A model generated the notes under the pieces. The model did not search any database and was not told where the DNA came from. It worked only from the letters and a program-made list of their open reading frames with translations. Shown here piece after piece: positions 28,986 to 41,203 of a stretch of DNA of 64,000 nucleotides (the first letter of the stretch is position 1; every line of letters starts with the position of its first letter). The translations under genes and the position numbers were made by a program. Origin of the DNA: Aphrocallistes beatrix (Eukaryota; Porifera; Hexactinellida; Sceptrulophora; Aphrocallistidae); the NCBI GenBank assembly GCA_963281255.1, contig OY725497.1:4394968-4458967 (forward strand). Reading direction: 5' to 3'.

Positions 28986-31900
28986 ATGAGGTGGGCGGTA
29001 GAGTGGCTAGAAATATGGAAGGAATTTCCTTTCAAAGAGAAATGGTCAGAACTCAGAACGAATCATGAATTTCGCGCATGTTTTCCGTGCATAACTTCAC
29101 CGCTGCATTTCTTCCTGTTGGACAGACTTCCCATTCTGAGATGGGCTCGCTCCTACTCCTTCAGCTTTGCTGTGAGAGACCTGATAGCTGGTCTCACCGT
29201 CGGACTGATGGTTATTCCTCAGGCACTCGCCTACGCGAAACTAGCAGGTACCACACCCTCTCTTGTTCTAATAATATCCTAAATTGGTAACTCCCTCTCA
29301 ATCTGGGACTTACTATCCCCGGAGCTGCGGGATTCGCATATATAGGCTGTTAGGTCTAGACTCTAGTATATACCCTGAGTTGCACTGGGTTAACTACACA
29401 TTCCTATGACCAATTTTGTCTCCAGGTCTCCCTCTCCAGTACGGGCTCTACTCCTCCTTCATGGGTTGCTTCATCTACTTTCTACTCGGATCTTCAAAAG
29501 ACATCACACTCGGACCGACTGCCATCATGTCGACACTGGTGGCTCACAATGCCACCAAGGGAAGGGACGCATACAAGTTCGCCTGCTACGCAGTATCGCT
29601 CAGCCTAATCAGTGGCTTAGTACAATTGGGGCTGGGAGCGTTCAATCTTGGATTTATCGTTGAGTTTATTTCCTTTCCTGTCATCAACGGTTTCACATCT
29701 GCCGCTGCGATTACCATTGCGGTAGGCCAGGTATGCGTGTGAGCTGCTACATTCAAACTACCGATGACAGTCATTAACGTTTCTAACTAGGTGCACTCCT
29801 GGCTGGGAATCAATCTATCTGGAACCAACCACACCATAGGACACAGTTTTTTGGATAATGTCTACGGAGATTTCCGTTACATCACTTATTTCACTCCTAG
29901 TGACGTAATCTGCGGGCTGGTATGCATGGTAATTCTCTTCTCGCTGAAACAGATGAAGAACAGCATGGATAAGTGGAGGACAGTGTCCTTCTCCTCTCCA
30001 GTGGAGTTCGCGCTGAGACAGACTCTGTGGATAGTCACCACTGCCAGGAACGCAGTGGTGGTGATTGGGGCAGGTCTGCTCGCATACTCGATGAGTCTAG
30101 TGGGTGTGAACTCCCTCACACTAGTGAAGGAACTACAGCCAGGTTAGCTAAGCCCTTCCTGTCTGAGTTTTTTTTTCAGTTTAACATGATTTGGTAGTTC
30201 AGTGTATATTATCAAGCACTACATACACTTAATAGGGATAAGTCTCCAGGAACAAATGGTTCCCATATATACATATATAAACGAATACTAAATTTCATCG
30301 GTTAATATTTGGGAACTCAGCTCAATCAAAACAAAATACCCGAGTCTAAAGCGTCTCGATTAAGAGCCACCTGTATTTAATATTTGGTCATCAGTTCTCC
30401 AAGGTATTGCTTCATCTACTTGTATCAGTACTCGCATAGTCACATCATTTGACAAAAATACGCTGCGAAACTTCCCTTTTCAACTGTCTGGCGATATTCG
30501 CATTATGGTCTCTTTGAAACTTTCTCACTCATAACAAATGTTCCGTAGGTCTCCCCGGGTTTCAGCTCCCGCTGCTTGATGCTACGGTAGCTGACGAGCT
30601 GGGACTGGGGATCATTCTGGTGCCGCTGATCGGTATTTTGGAGAGCATCGCCATTGCTAAGGCGTTCGCACGGAAGAACTGCTATCGGATCAACGCCAAT
30701 CAAGAGATCCTGACTCTAGGGCTCGCCAACCTGTTCGGCGCCTTTTTCCAAGCTTTTCCTGTGAGTCGTTCAGTTTGTGAGAACGAATTGACTTGGCGAC
30801 AATCCTGACTGCTGTCGGGTTTCTAGATAACGGGGAGCTTCTCCCGGACTGCGGTCAACTCCCAGAGCGGCGTGGCTACGCCAGCAGGTGGCATCTACAC
30901 CGGCGTCCTAGTCATCCTCGCCCTCAGCTTCCTGACCCCCGCCTTCAGGTACATCCCCAGCAGTTCCCTCGCCGCCATCATCATCACTGCGGTGCTCCCG
31001 ATGGTGGACTGGAAGGTTCCGCTGGAGCTCATCAGAGTCTACCCGGTTGACGCGCTGTGGTGGCTGGTGTCATTCCTAGGGACACTATTTGTCGGGTAAG
31101 TCCGCTCGCGCCTTAGAATGCCTCCCGGTTATTTCTGGTTATACCGCTGTGGTTAGGACAGACTGGAGCAAGGAGTGCTGATCGCGTGCGCCGCTTCTCT
31201 CCTCCCAGTTCTCTACAGGATGCTACGTCCACCCCTCTCTATACGGAGCGAGCCCCCTGAGACCATTCACGTAGCGGTTCACTCCGGACTCTCATTCCCA
31301 GGTTCGTTCCCACCTAATTCTTCACGATTACTCTAGAATTAATACTTTATAATCCAATTGTATTCCTCGCATGTCTATTGATTAGTGCACCTGTTTTATG
31401 CTAGATATTTATGTTTACATTTTTACGTTGCACAATGGCAAAAAGTTGTGAGTTAATTGAGTCAGTCAACAGACACCCTCCAATCCCTCTCCCTCATGGG
31501 GTCCCCGTGCAGTTAGGCAGAAGCAGAGACACTCTCGTGACTGACAAGAGGTGCTCCCGTGTCCAGCTAGAGTTAACCGCGGACTACGGCAAGGAAGAAG
31601 TTTCGATCGAACACAAAGGAACGCTGCCTTCCAGTGTAGCTGGAGAGGTGCTGACTGACGGGAAGAAAGTGACGATTGGAAATGGATCTTTCTTTTGTTT
31701 AATACCTGATTTATTCAAGTACCACGTGTTCTTCCAAGCTAACAGTTCCATTAGCACAACTGACAGGAATGTCCTGGACTCTGTCTGTGCTACAAACTCA
31801 TCCGAATCAGAAGAGAAGGAAGAACCCACCTCAAAGAAATCCAAAATTGAAGATTTCTTTGTTAAAGATTCAGTTTCTTCAGCCCACCCTACCCCATTGA

Positions 31901-33796
31901 GTAAGCGCATAGTAGACGGAAGTCTAGTGGTCTACAAATCTCCACTCTTGCGCTCTAAAATAGCTGCGTTCGATTTGGACGGGACTCTCATCACGACCAA
32001 ATCTGGTAACGTGTTCCCTAAGAACACGAGCGATTGGAGGCCCCTCTACCCCAGCGTCAAGTCCAAACTCCAGGAGCTGCACCGCCAAGACGGCTACGAC
32101 ATAGTCATATTCTCGAACCAGATGGGCGTGTCGCGAGGGAAACCCCTCCCAGACATCGCCTCCATCCTCTCTTTCTTCCAAGTGCCCGCTAACGTGCTGT
32201 TCGCAACGAGCAAGGATATCTACCGAAAGCCAGCGCCTGGGATGTGGTCCTACTTCCTGGACAACATCGTGGAGGGAGCGCCTCTCAACCTAGCCGACAG
32301 TTTCTACAGCGGGGACGCAGCAGGACGGCCGGCGAATCCATCGACAGGGAAAAAGAAGGATTTCTCCGACTCAGACCTCAAATTCGCCCATAACATTTCT
32401 CTTACATTCTACACTCCAGAAGAAGTATTCCTGGGACACGAGCCCCCCACGCTTACTTTCGGTCCCAGTTTCAACCCTTACGAGTGCAGAGAGAGACTAG
32501 CTGAGACAGGTTTATTAATTCCTAAGGACGCAGCTCTGTTCAGGAAGAGTCAAGAGCTGATCCTGCTAGTGGGGTGCCAAGCCTCTGGGAAGAGTCATTT
32601 CTACCGACAGCATCTAGCTGGAAAGGGCTATGTGCACATCTCCCAAGACCTGCTCAGGACCAGAGACAAATGCCTACTCACTACGGAACGCTTGTTGAAG
32701 GATGGAAAGTCTGTTGTTGTTGACAACACCAATCCAGATCTCGTGAGCAGAAAGGGTTTTGTCCAGATCTGTCAGAAGATGAGTATTCCAGTCCGTGCGT
32801 TCTGGATGTCAGCCAGCTTAAAGCATTGCAGACATAACAACGTATTCAGACGACTGACTGAGAAGTCAAAGGCACATGCGAGTGTTGACGAGAGAGTTAT
32901 GAATGTTTATCAAAACAAATTCGAAGAACCAAAGTGCGAAGAAGGATTTGAAGAAGTTGTTAAGGTCAATTTCCTGCCTTCATTCGCCAGCAAAGAAGAA
33001 GAGAACTTATACTTTAAGTTTTTGATTTGAATTCATTGAATGCATTATCTTACTTGTTCCTAGAATCTGAGATACTTATTAATAGCCCAATATTTTATGT
33101 TCTTATCACAGTACTTTCTCATGTTGCGAATTGTTTGCAATATATTTTTGAGTGAAGAACATGATGAAAGAAGGCCGAGATTAAAGGGGATCGAAAAGAA
33201 TATCTTTATCGAACAACCCAATGTAAACAACGGCGAAGCGAATTCTGATTCTCACTCTCCATCTAGCTCAGCTTTAAACTAATTAGGCTCATATCCACTT
33301 AATTGAGTGGAATGTCCGAACAGGAGTTACTGCTTTTTTTGAAAATAATTACTTCTTATATCCCTGGTTCAGAATTAGAATTATATGTGATAACATTAAC
33401 ATTAAAATAGATAGATTGTACTTGTCCATCAATTAATTAATCTGGATTGCACTCGTAGGTCCCGAGTATATGCGACACCTCGTGCTGGACACACAGGAGC
33501 AGACCGCAGTGAGTCACGTGAAGCTGGATTTCTCGGCAGTTAATCACGTGGACTACACCGTACTTCAGGGCCTGGGGGAGTTGGCTACGGAGTTGAACAG
33601 TCAGGGCGTAGAGTTGCACGTTATTAATGCGCAGCCGCACATATTCGACTCCTTGAAACGAGCTAACCTCAAGCATTTAGATTTGCAAGTGAATAATTGT
33701 AACACCTTTTCGGGAAGCAATATTTCTGATTTTAATCCTGATTTGAATCTCACACGATTGCAGCTGCAACACCCAAACTACAACACCCTAACCTAG
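28986..33796 (+). CDS. SLC26A11: SLC26A11-like sulfate/anion transporter with STAS domain
   Basis: Seven coding exons: 28986-29247, 29426-29730, 29791-30142, 30549-30760, 30827-31095, 31162-31301, 33459-33796. They join in frame to 625 residues (human SLC26A11 is about 606). SLC26 proteins exchange or conduct anions, and A11 is known as a sodium-independent sulfate transporter. The sulfate-transporter signature region reads PQALAYAKLAGLPLQYGLYS near residue 78, then LGPTAIMSTLVA near 110 and VEFISFPVINGFTSAAA near 160. ITGSFSRTAVNSQSGVATP (about 379) is the family-typical segment before the last helices. The final exon encodes the cytoplasmic STAS domain (LDFSAVNHVDYTVLQGLGEL). The last intron, 31302-33458, contains the PNKP gene. 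The STAS domain looks complete but ends in a polar tail of about 40 residues. Confidence 0.92.
31435..33030 (+). CDS. PNKP: Bifunctional polynucleotide phosphatase/kinase
   Basis: Intronless gene of 531 residues (539 if the in-frame ATG at 31411 is used), nested in the last intron of SLC26A11 on the same strand. PNKP restores 5'-phosphate and 3'-hydroxyl ends in single- and double-strand break repair. Domain order is canonical. An N-terminal FHA domain (LGRSRDTLVTDKRCSRVQLE, about residues 24-43) binds phosphorylated XRCC1/XRCC4 in the family. A HAD-type phosphatase has the catalytic DLDGTLITTKSG at about 180 and IVFSNQMGVSRG-like motif II (VIFSNQMGVSRGK) at about 225. The C-terminal kinase has P-loop GCQASGKSHF at about 382, then HISQDLLRTRDKC. 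The linker (about 115-165) is acidic/basic and could carry a nuclear signal (SKKSKIEDFF). ATG 31435 is chosen because the FHA domain begins soon after. Confidence 0.93.
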   Translation: MAKSCELIESVNRHPPIPLPHGVPVQLGRSRDTLVTDKRCSRVQLELTADYGKEEVSIEHKGTLPSSVAGEVLTDGKKVTIGNGSFFCLIPDLFKYHVFFQANSSISTTDRNVLDSVCATNSSESEEKEEPTSKKSKIEDFFVKDSVSSAHPTPLSKRIVDGSLVVYKSPLLRSKIAAFDLDGTLITTKSGNVFPKNTSDWRPLYPSVKSKLQELHRQDGYDIVIFSNQMGVSRGKPLPDIASILSFFQVPANVLFATSKDIYRKPAPGMWSYFLDNIVEGAPLNLADSFYSGDAAGRPANPSTGKKKDFSDSDLKFAHNISLTFYTPEEVFLGHEPPTLTFGPSFNPYECRERLAETGLLIPKDAALFRKSQELILLVGCQASGKSHFYRQHLAGKGYVHISQDLLRTRDKCLLTTERLLKDGKSVVVDNTNPDLVSRKGFVQICQKMSIPVRAFWMSASLKHCRHNNVFRRLTEKSKAHASVDERVMNVYQNKFEEPKCEEGFEEVVKVNFLPSFASKEEENLYFKFLI

Positions 33797-33988
33797 CTTG
33801 TAGATATAGGTACACGTATTTACGTATGTTTATCGTTTGTAGATATATTTAATACCAATGTTATGTATATATATGTACTTTAATACATCCATCACATATT
33901 TCACAATTCATTGAGACAAAAATAACATGCAAATAATCGTAAGTATAGTTGGCACAGTTAGATAGCATAGCACTGACAGCAGGTTCAT

Positions 33989-34867
33989 ATGGAGGACATT
34001 GAATTCCTAACTAAGGAGCACTCAAAAACCCTAGGCGGCCTTCACGAAGAGATCCAGAAGCTTCAAGGGAGATGCGACGAACTCACATTCAGACTGCACT
34101 TCACAGAAAGTAGTGCGTCTGATATTGAGTTGGACGGAACTCACATTGAAACGATTAACTGCCTCAAAGCTCAGCTTGAAGATGTGACGAAATCACTCGG
34201 AACGGAATTGCATCGGAAGAACGAAATGATCAAGGACCTGCACAACCAATTATTAGAGGCGAACCTGGAAATGAAAGACGTGTCAGAGAAGTACACGCAA
34301 TCTTGCGCTAGTCTGGAAGCTAAGTCCAAGACGATAGCTTTTCTCACTTCGAAACTTAACCAAGTTAAAACCAAGCTCGCTGCTAGGCAGACAGAACTGA
34401 TCTCCCCAACTCCTCCTCAAGGCCGTCCCGAGAAGGACGACTCACTCAAACGGAATGGGAGGTCAGACCCTCTCAACGGATCCATGTTCTTTGCAGAGGA
34501 GAGTTTCGAAAACGCTTGTTTCCGGTCACTCCCCCCATCCCTTGGCCCCATCACTCCCAAGATGTTAGTCCCCACTCCGCCCACTGCTCCGGCCAAGAAC
34601 GGAACCTACGCGAGACACGCGCGTAGGTACAGCGCTCCCCGACTGAGGACAGCCAATGAGACTCTCCCATTCGCCCTGCTCCCTGTAGACAAAATCAATT
34701 CTATGCCTGTGCCTCAAAGGGGAAACAAGAAACTAATTTTACCCCCGATTCCAATCGCTTCTAGAGAGACACAATCAAACGGACCAATGGTCGGTAATTT
34801 ACAATCTCCAGAGAGTTTCAAACACCCACAGAAGACTAGTCATTCCACCCGTGTGAAGGATTTCTAA
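33989..34867 (+). CDS. CCDC92: CCDC92-like coiled-coil protein
   Basis: Single exon, 292 residues. CCDC92 is a centriole- and cilium-associated coiled-coil protein in vertebrates. The N-terminal block EFLTKEHSKTLGGLHEEIQK (about residues 5-24) followed by LQGRCDELTFRL matches the conserved CCDC92 N-terminus. A heptad-rich coiled coil extends to about residue 135 with the conserved end SKTIAFLTSKLNQVKTKL. The rest is low-complexity and proline/serine-rich, with two short family blocks: ARRYSAPRL near 210 and KKLILPPIPIASRE near 247. The ATG is preceded immediately by an acceptor-like CTGACAGCAG, so a 5' untranslated intron or a trans-spliced leader is possible. The gene starts 192 bp after the SLC26A11 stop on the same strand. 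Confidence 0.82.
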   Translation: MEDIEFLTKEHSKTLGGLHEEIQKLQGRCDELTFRLHFTESSASDIELDGTHIETINCLKAQLEDVTKSLGTELHRKNEMIKDLHNQLLEANLEMKDVSEKYTQSCASLEAKSKTIAFLTSKLNQVKTKLAARQTELISPTPPQGRPEKDDSLKRNGRSDPLNGSMFFAEESFENACFRSLPPSLGPITPKMLVPTPPTAPAKNGTYARHARRYSAPRLRTANETLPFALLPVDKINSMPVPQRGNKKLILPPIPIASRETQSNGPMVGNLQSPESFKHPQKTSHSTRVKDF

Positions 34868-36445
34868 TTTCTGCCCCGAGCTTATTATTCGCAACCCTTC
34901 AGATCAGTTCACTTATTTCTACTTATTTGTACTTACAGTTACAATCCACCCTACTTAGCAGCTTGTAATGCTACGTGCATCTTTTATATGTATCATATCC
35001 CTTAATATTTAACTTAATTTATCTGTGAATTCTGTTTCCTTCTATTGGGTCGCTAAAGTACAAGTAATTCATGATGAATGACAAGGTGACTTCTTAACAA
35101 ACCAACAATGTTGCACCAAATATTATTATTCATCATTACCATATCAGAATGTTTGATTGTATGTCGTCATTTGATACAAAAATGTTTGTATTCGTTACCG
35201 GTCATCATTTTCGTCCCGGTCCTATCGGTTAACCACACTATAGATGAACAATTTCTGACCTGAGAAAAACACTTGATGCTTTAAAAGGCTAACGTCCAAC
35301 TGAGAAGAGATAAGTGTAGATTTAGGTATCCAAAAGGAAATTCGTAGCAAACACCTAACGGCCACCCAAAACACTTTCTTAGAAAATGCAACGCATTATT
35401 TCATCAGCCTGAGCTCATCACACTGCACTGTATTAGTTAAAACAGAGCACACTGCACTGTATTAGCTTAAAACAGAGCACACTGCACTGTATTAGCTTAA
35501 AACAGAGCACTAAATGATTAAATCTGTTAATTAAATGCATTTGCATTAGCATGATTAGCTTACGTAAAGTATCAAATCATATTGAAAATTCCTACAAAGT
35601 AAATCGGCAGACGTCTTCTCCTACGATTTTCACACCTCAATACTAACTCAGTTGCAAACCCAAAATACAATTGTAATTTCGACAGGTCTTGTCTCCTCTC
35701 TTCCACCAGTAAATACGATCAGGGGCGTTTCTAGGGGGGCAAGGGCATAGGTCCCAAGTTTGAGTGAGCCCAATACGGGTCAGCTTAGTCACCAGGTACC
35801 ATATCCTCCAGGTGTCCTACCCCATGTTTAGTATTTGTATTTTTAAATCCTGGCTTATACATAAGAAGTAGTTGTGTTGGAGATGTGTTACTAGGAGATC
35901 CTGGCCATGTCCTAAGCAAATTTTTTAAAATTATTCCCACTGAAACGCTATTTCTTGAATTCTTAAAGCATTTCGAGACCAATCGAATGGTTCTTGTTTA
36001 CAAATGACATCTGATTATAATGAAATCTATATAATGACTATCAGATTTGAGCATTTTCGAGAAATTCATATTTCAGTTCGAATACGGGCTGTACTACTCC
36101 TAATGCGGGTCACTTGAGACCTCTGAAGGAAGACGCACCCCTTCAGATTTTGGCTGCCCCCTCCTTGCATGTCGTTCACTGGATAACGAGACCTCTACTG
36201 AGGACTCAAATTCGCTAACCTAGTTCACTTGTTTCTCTCTACATCGTAATAGGTATAGTTGCTGCTGGGGCAGCATTAAGTTGTGTGAAATTATCAAAAG
36301 TTCACCCAGCAGGGAAGTAAATTGATGTTACAATATATTTTTAAGAAAAATTTAATCTAGATAGAAAGGAGAAAACAAACAAAACACAGATAAAGTTCTA
36401 TGCAACACCTCTTCCATGAGCACTTAAACATAAATGCCTATTCAG
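34868..36445. other. Intergenic region with minisatellite
   Basis: AT-rich, no gene supported. It contains the 3-copy minisatellite at 35419-35507 and a G-rich stretch near 35705 (AGGGGCGTTTCTAGGGGGGC) that looks like a transposon end, but I could not find a convincing partner. Confidence 0.5.
35419..35507. repeat. Three-copy 30-bp tandem repeat
   Basis: Three almost identical units of 29-30 bp based on CACACTGCACTGTATTAGCT followed by TAAAACAGAG. Confidence 0.9.
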
Positions 36446-37615
36446 TTAACTGTAATAAGGTGCTTCATCGTCAGCTTTTCCTTTTAAATCTTCATAGTTA
36501 GGTGGAAGGGATTCTGCACGCACATATTCAGGAGATTTTTCTTTCTCTGGGGTAGCATTGGGCCTGCGTATAATGTTTAGGTTGGTTGAAGCAGTCAGAT
36601 TTGTGTGATTTCTCCGATTTAGTTTTGAAAAAAGAGACTTTGAACGAAGAATAGAAAAGCACGCGAAAAGTATAAAAATAGTTACACTCGCAAAACAGCA
36701 ACCGAAAACTCCCGCTACGATAACATATGTCCAAAGATCAGTCCTAAGACATGTCCATGCAAGGTCAGTTGACACATTGAGAGATTGCACAGGTGGATTC
36801 TGGTAAGGGAGAATATTATTACTCTCATAAGTTAGAGAAAATGGCAAATAGGTTGTGGAAGAGCTACCTCGATTCGAACTCCTGGAAACTATTTTTGGAG
36901 TTTCTATGTGGCAGAAAGAAGAGGTCTCATCGTCAAGTGTGCAACCTCCTCTTATTATGGAAACATCGACATCGTATTTACGGACAGTGGAATTGAGGGA
37001 CACGAGGAGTGAGGAGGGAGTGGGCTCACTCTCAAAAACAAAGTAGAACCAACCCTCAGATTCTACGGTCGGACTGGCGACACATCCAGTGGCAGAGAGG
37101 AGGCAGGACCTGTCGAGATTATAAATGAATTTGGGGTTTGTGGCTGAGTTAGCATTGAGCTGCGAGAAACCGTCTAAATCGTAAACAGAGATGTCCACTG
37201 ATTGCGGTGCACTCGCCTGGTCGATAGCTCGCACAGACAAACTGACTTCATCTCCCCTAGCGACCACTGGCACTCCGTAGTACGACAGCTGACCCGAATT
37301 CCTCCCGACCTCAAGCGTAGCATTGACCAGGACCTGTTCTACACTCTTTTCGAAGTCGATACTCCCGGGCGAAATGGTAGTGAAAATGACTGTAATGTTA
37401 TGTGCGGGATCAAAGTTAGCTATCTCAATAGCACTGCAAGGATCTCCTGGATGATTTATTATTTTGTCAGATCCAAAAATGATCGAGAAGGGGACGGCGT
37501 GGTTGCGAGGGTTGATGACAACTTGTAGAATGATGAACACAGCCATCAGAATGCCCGTTACAAGCCAACAGAGTGCAACCAAAAGCACAGCTGCAAATCC
37601 TTTCCGGCCGGCCAT
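36446..37615 (-). CDS. Unrecognised two-helix membrane glycoprotein with C-terminal PPxY motif
   Basis: Single exon, 389 residues; I do not recognise the family. An N-terminal hydrophobic segment (about residues 7-34, FAAVLLVALCWLVTGILMAV) could be a signal anchor. A large predicted extracellular region follows, with several N-x-S/T sites and paired cysteines (SCLLSATGC, GGCTLDDETSSFC). It contains a beta-rich repeat-like pattern around VFTTISPGSIDFEKSV and a second hydrophobic helix at about 297-322 (VIVAGVFGCCFASVTIFIL). The cytoplasmic tail of about 65 residues is basic, then acidic, and carries LPPNYEDL, a PPxY motif of the type bound by WW domains of NEDD4-family ubiquitin ligases. It is flanked by transposon-rich DNA. 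A cell-surface or sorting role is only an inference. Confidence 0.75.
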   Translation of the reverse strand: MAGRKGFAAVLLVALCWLVTGILMAVFIILQVVINPRNHAVPFSIIFGSDKIINHPGDPCSAIEIANFDPAHNITVIFTTISPGSIDFEKSVEQVLVNATLEVGRNSGQLSYYGVPVVARGDEVSLSVRAIDQASAPQSVDISVYDLDGFSQLNANSATNPKFIYNLDRSCLLSATGCVASPTVESEGWFYFVFESEPTPSSLLVSLNSTVRKYDVDVSIIRGGCTLDDETSSFCHIETPKIVSRSSNRGSSSTTYLPFSLTYESNNILPYQNPPVQSLNVSTDLAWTCLRTDLWTYVIVAGVFGCCFASVTIFILFACFSILRSKSLFSKLNRRNHTNLTASTNLNIIRRPNATPEKEKSPEYVRAESLPPNYEDLKGKADDEAPYYS

Positions 37616-38040
37616 GCAAGAAATTCTATGTCAAACGATTGGAGGGTTTCTTATTTCAGGATTTTCCTTCTTTTATACTTTTTTTGCAAGGTTTTGCCTA
37701 TATGGAAGAAACAGGATTGTCGCACTTACGTTTCATTGGATTTCTAAGCAATTATAATTGTATTCTGATATACATAGCTGTGAACAAGTAGAATACGTAT
37801 ATCAATTTAAGTGTCGTCTGACCACTTCTTTTTCTGGATTCACATTCTTTGACTCATTGAACTAATTACGTAATTAATTAATAGAGCAAATGAAGAGTCT
37901 TGTTGATGTATCGTCACTCGTCAGATCTTTATTCGTGAGTAAATCAAATGAAATGATACGATTTAGAACTAAAAATATTTATATTCACAAAACTGATTTA
38001 GTATTTTTTAAGTTTTAAGATCTTCAAAACAATAGTTATA

Positions 38041-38805
38041 CAGGGTGGCTCATAAGTTCTGATACAAGCTTCATTAGGTATAAAATTTCTCATACTCAAA
38101 CAATTTTAGTTATTATGGTCTTTAGAGATTGTAATTCGAATATTTTCAATGATTTTAGAAGATTTTTCCAGTCTAAGACCTGGAACTGTGTTTTGTATGG
38201 TGAGTTTTATGGGGGGGAAATATGTTCTGGCACGCAGCGAAAATCGAGAATCAAGGTCACTGCTTCTGTAAAAAATGTCTTTATAATCGATGTTCTATGA
38301 CGATTTAGCACCCGATACCTTTCATTCACCATGGAAATATTTCATAAATCCATTGAATTCATTATCAGAAATGAGAGAAGTTATTATTTCACGAGATTAA
38401 ATTTGGTACATTTTGCGAAACCACCCAAAATTTTTTTCACCTCATCAAAAATCTGATCCAAATGGTCCTCAATATGTACTGATATAAACATCTTATATTT
38501 CTACAAATTAAGAGTGTTCGAGGAAAATGTGAGAGCCAATTTTTCCTAGAATTTGAAGACTCTAGAAAGATAATTTGAAAAGCAGTGGGCCCTGATTCTC
38601 GATTTTCGCTGCGTGCTAGGACACATTTTCCTCCCATAAAAATCACCATACAAAACACAGTTCCAGGTCTTAGACTGGAAAAATCTTTTAAAATCATTGA
38701 GAATATTCGAATTACAATCTCTAAAGACCATAATAACTAAGATTGTTTGAGTATAAGAAATTTTATACCAAATGAAGCTTGTCACAGAACTTATGAGCCA
38801 CCCTG
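38041..38805. mobile_element. Mariner-type foldback element with about 230-bp inverted repeats
   Basis: 765-bp element bounded by TA dinucleotides (38039-38040 and 38806-38807). Ends are CAGGGTGGCTCATAAGTTCT and its inverted match ending GAGCCACCCTG. The inverted arms extend about 200-240 bp (shared GACCTGGAACTGTGTTTTGT). The middle is AT-rich and unpaired. No transposase ORF is present, so it is non-autonomous. Confidence 0.88.
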
Positions 38806-40745
<1,940 letters not shown>

Positions 40746-41203
40746 TTTAATTCTCTTACTTAGGTATTCTAGTTTACACTGTGTTACGCATAATGAGGAT
40801 ATTGTCGACTACTTAATCTGTGTCGTGTCGAATAATTTTGTGATATAGCATAATATACTAATGAATAGACACTAATACCCGCCTATTTTAAAAAATCCTA
40901 ATACAAGGCCAAGCCCCCAGACCCCCCAAGTCACTCGCCTCTATGCCCCCTCTCCTACAAATGGATCCCAATCTCTGTATCCTGAAAAAAAAGTTCTAGT
41001 ATTAATTGCCCTTGTTCTATAAACCAAAAAAACAATGCAGTATTTCTTATTTCTTTCTTGTGTCTGAGGCTTGTAGGACATCTTATTGACTAGAATCCTC
41101 ACCTTGAATGGTGAACATTCCTCTATAATTATTTGGGATCACGACACATAAATGCATTGCTCTAGGCATAAATCAGCATAAATTAAATAATCATACAATC
41201 CAG
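40746..41203. other. Intergenic region
   Basis: 458 bp, AT-rich with a C-rich patch (AAGCCCCCAGACCCCCCAAG near 40910) resembling a transposon end. Nothing else is supported. Confidence 0.45.

Noticed and set aside
33097..33282. 61-codon open frame between PNKP and the STAS exon
   Set aside because: No splice sites fit the SLC26A11 frame, and SLC26A11 joins cleanly without it; probably PNKP 3' untranslated sequence.
35700..36190. Possible hAT element starting AGGGGCGTTTCTAGGGGGGC
   Set aside because: No matching inverted end or target duplication found.
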